A DNA stretch of 5,117 nucleotides, taken from Thaumarchaeota archaeon UBA183 (GTDB lineage: Archaea; Thermoproteota; Nitrososphaeria; Nitrososphaerales; UBA183). The position numbers and the translations under genes were made by a program. The DNA lies in the NCBI GenBank assembly GCA_002495205.1, contig DAEE01000050.1:7786-12902 (forward strand), in the 5' to 3' direction. Within the stretch, counting starts at the first letter, position 1; every line of letters begins with the position of its first letter. Under the pieces are notes generated by a model, which saw only the letters and a list, made by a program, of their open reading frames with translations, did no database searches and had not been told where the DNA came from. Shown one piece after another: positions 3,324 through 5,117 of the stretch.

Positions 3324-5117
3324 GTGCGCACTTCACGGAGTGCTATCGCACGCACTTCCGTTGTGATTATCGTCGTCGTAATCCTGGCGGTCGCGGCCGT
3401 TGCTGCTTACTTCGCCACCGCTGGCTCGAGCCCGTCGAACCCCGGTTCCAGCTCGACCACCTCGTCCACCACCACCTCCTGCTGCACCAGCACGTCCACT
3501 TCGAGCACGTCTTCCACGAGCACCGCTCCAGCGAGCGGCACGCTGACCGTTGAAGAGCAGGACCAGCCCGACTCCCTCGACCCCGCTGTCACCTACGTCA
3601 CACCAGGCTGGGAGGTCGTGGACCAGATCTACCAGGGCCTGGTCACGTACAACGGAACCAGCATTACCTCCTTCGAGGGCGTCCTCGCGAGCAGTTGGAC
3701 GATCTCGCCTGACGGGATGAACTACACCTTCCAGCTCAGGCATGGGGTCACCTTCAGCAACGGCGACCCGTTCAACGCCTACGTGATGTGGTACTCGGTC
3801 TACAGGACCATCGTCATGGCGCAGTCCCCCTACTGGATACTGAACCAGAACCTGGCTGCGGGGAACGGCCGGAGTCTCAACGTGACCGACGCCATGCTCA
3901 ACTCGATCAACTACTTCCAGCCTTCGGCCTCCAACCTGACCGTGATGACGAACCCAGAACAGTCGGTGCAGGTGATCAACGCGAGCGAAATCCAGTTCAA
4001 CCTGGGGTACGGAACCAACGGGATGGTGCCCTACTCTCAGTTCCTCGCGACCCTGGAGACTCCGATGGCGGCTGCGGTGGACCCGGCCTATGTGCTGGCG
4101 AACGGAGGGGTGATGGCGGGGCAGAAGAACGGGTTCATGACCAGCAGCCCCATGGGGACGGGGTTCTACGAGCTCCAGTCCTGGGTGCCCAGCCAGAGCG
4201 TCAGCCTGATGAAGAATCCCAACTACTGGGGAGACAGCCTCCCGCAGTCGGAGCTCAACAACGCCATCTCTCCCGCGATAATCCAGAACGTCGTAATCTA
4301 CTTCAAGCCCTCAGCGGCAAGCATCGCCGACCTGCGCTCGGGCAAGGCCCAGATGATCTTCGTCCCAGTCACCTACTACAACGTGACCCACGGGCTCCCG
4401 GGGATAACCACGAACATCCTGGGTCCAGCCTTCGGCTCGGCCGAGGCTGTGACGTACCTGTACATGGACCCCCTCGCGTTCGCTCCGTTCAACGACACCC
4501 TGGTGAGGGAGGCGATATCCTACGGCATCAACTACGGGGCCATAGTCAGCGACGTCTTCGCAGGGAACGCGATCCAGTGGGTGGGGCCCGTGCCGCCAGG
4601 GTTCCAGGACTACAACCAGTCCGTCGCAGGCATCAGCCCGTACCAGTTCAACGCGACGAAGGCCGCGGAGTTGCTCGCCCAGGCGGGATACGTCGCCAAG
4701 CTCCCTGACGGGACGAAGCTGAACCCCTCGGGGAACGCCTTCCCCACTGTCAACTTCCTATACGACTCGGACTCGCCCACAGATGGAGAGGCTGCCCAGA
4801 TAATCGCGAGCAATCTTGGCTCCATTGGGATACAGGTGAACCTCTCGCCGCTCCCCTACGCGACCTACACCAGCGTGATCTACTCCTCGTCCACCAACTC
4901 CACCCAGTATCCGATGGGGATAGGGTACTACAGTGAGGACTACACGGCGAGCATAGACTACGTCTACTACTTCACGTCCGACAATTACATCGGGACGTCG
5001 AACTACAACGACCCCAGCGCCATTGGCTGGACGTTGAACGCGTCAGCTTCGTCCAACAACTCCGCGGTGATCTCTGACTTCGCGAGCATCACCAAAGCCA
5101 TGTACTCCAACTACACG
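3324..5117 (+). CDS. ABC transporter solute-binding protein, family 5 (peptide type), partial
   Basis: Extracellular binding protein of an oligopeptide/dipeptide-type ABC importer; 598 codons with no stop before the right edge. Residues 1-12 are basic, 13-33 form a hydrophobic signal or anchor helix, and 42-67 are an almost pure Ser/Thr stalk, as in archaeal surface-tethered binding proteins. There is no lipobox. The SBP_bac_5 domain starts near residue 74: QDQPDSLDPA (79-88), QIYQGLV (101-107), LASSWTISPDGMNYTFQLR (121-139), GVTFSNGDPF (141-150), TGFYELQSW (279-287), KNPNYWGD (297-304), LRSGKAQMI (337-345), PFNDTLVREAISYGIN (388-403) and AAELLAQAGY (447-456). Fourteen N-X-S/T sequons follow the stalk, which suits an N-glycosylated archaeal surface protein. 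It is already longer than most bacterial DppA/OppA proteins (about 540). Permease and ATPase genes would be expected downstream but are outside the window. Family 5 also binds nickel and sugars, so the ligand is not certain. Confidence 0.92.
   Translation, partial: MRTSRSAIARTSVVIIVVVILAVAAVAAYFATAGSSPSNPGSSSTTSSTTTSCCTSTSTSSTSSTSTAPASGTLTVEEQDQPDSLDPAVTYVTPGWEVVDQIYQGLVTYNGTSITSFEGVLASSWTISPDGMNYTFQLRHGVTFSNGDPFNAYVMWYSVYRTIVMAQSPYWILNQNLAAGNGRSLNVTDAMLNSINYFQPSASNLTVMTNPEQSVQVINASEIQFNLGYGTNGMVPYSQFLATLETPMAAAVDPAYVLANGGVMAGQKNGFMTSSPMGTGFYELQSWVPSQSVSLMKNPNYWGDSLPQSELNNAISPAIIQNVVIYFKPSAASIADLRSGKAQMIFVPVTYYNVTHGLPGITTNILGPAFGSAEAVTYLYMDPLAFAPFNDTLVREAISYGINYGAIVSDVFAGNAIQWVGPVPPGFQDYNQSVAGISPYQFNATKAAELLAQAGYVAKLPDGTKLNPSGNAFPTVNFLYDSDSPTDGEAAQIIASNLGSIGIQVNLSPLPYATYTSVIYSSSTNSTQYPMGIGYYSEDYTASIDYVYYFTSDNYIGTSNYNDPSAIGWTLNASASSNNSAVISDFASITKAMYSNYT
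3447..3524 (+). repeat. Ser/Thr low-complexity stalk coding region
   Basis: Codes residues 42-67 of the binding protein, made only of Ser and Thr except for adjacent cysteines C53-C54 (TGC TGC, 3480-3485). TCC, TCG, ACC, ACG and AGC codons alternate irregularly rather than as an exact DNA repeat. Such stalks space the binding domain from the membrane and are often O-glycosylated in archaea. Confidence 0.7.

Noticed and set aside
3333..3743. Minus-strand open frame of 136 residues opposite the Ser/Thr stalk
   Set aside because: Its Gly/Ala/Arg/Val-rich composition is the reverse complement of the stalk codons; the plus strand carries the clear SBP_bac_5 motifs.
3788..4708. Plus-strand open frame of 306 residues inside the binding protein
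   Set aside because: Out of frame with the family 5 binding-protein motifs and rich in Arg, Gln, Pro and Gly; a frame shadow of a GC-rich gene.

Overview
The window looks like a piece of a GC-rich archaeal chromosome. Three things point to archaea. Several genes have a short TATA-like box (TTAATA or TAAATA) about 24-30 bases upstream of the start codon, which is the geometry of leaderless or nearly leaderless archaeal transcripts. Arginine is mostly AGG. The last gene is a surface solute-binding protein with an N-terminal anchor, a Ser/Thr stalk and many N-glycosylation sequons. The lineage cannot be fixed from sequence alone; a Thermoproteota-type (Nitrososphaeria-like) archaeon is a guess.

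Layout: (1) Bases 1-782, minus strand: the first 260 codons of cysteinyl-tRNA synthetase (cysS), running off the left edge and starting with TTG. (2) 803-1135, plus: a small unrecognised protein, divergent from cysS with almost no space between them. (3) 1183-1512, plus: a 109-residue thioredoxin/glutaredoxin-fold protein with a CPHC active site and its own TATA box. (4) 1528-2568, plus: a protein resembling M29 aminopeptidases that contains no histidine and seems to lack the family's metal ligands. (5) 2569-2627: a short convergent intergenic region with inverted repeats. (6) 2628-3179, minus: a Nudix-fold protein whose Nudix box is degenerate. (7) 3180-3323: a divergent promoter region with a TATA-like box for each side and a perfect short inverted repeat between them. 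(8) 3324-5117, plus: a family 5 (oligopeptide/dipeptide-type) ABC transporter solute-binding protein, open at the right edge after 598 codons.

The genes look like a mix of single-gene transcription units rather than one pathway. Translation (cysS), thiol redox (CPHC protein), a possible peptidase relative and peptide uptake are loosely related at best. There is no stretch over 300 bases without a gene, and I see no RNA gene, insertion sequence, CRISPR array or origin. The most interesting points are the two apparently active-site-depleted enzyme relatives (M29-like and Nudix-like), the Cys-to-Asp change at a zinc-ligand position of CysRS, and the near-zero spacing of the cysS divergent start.
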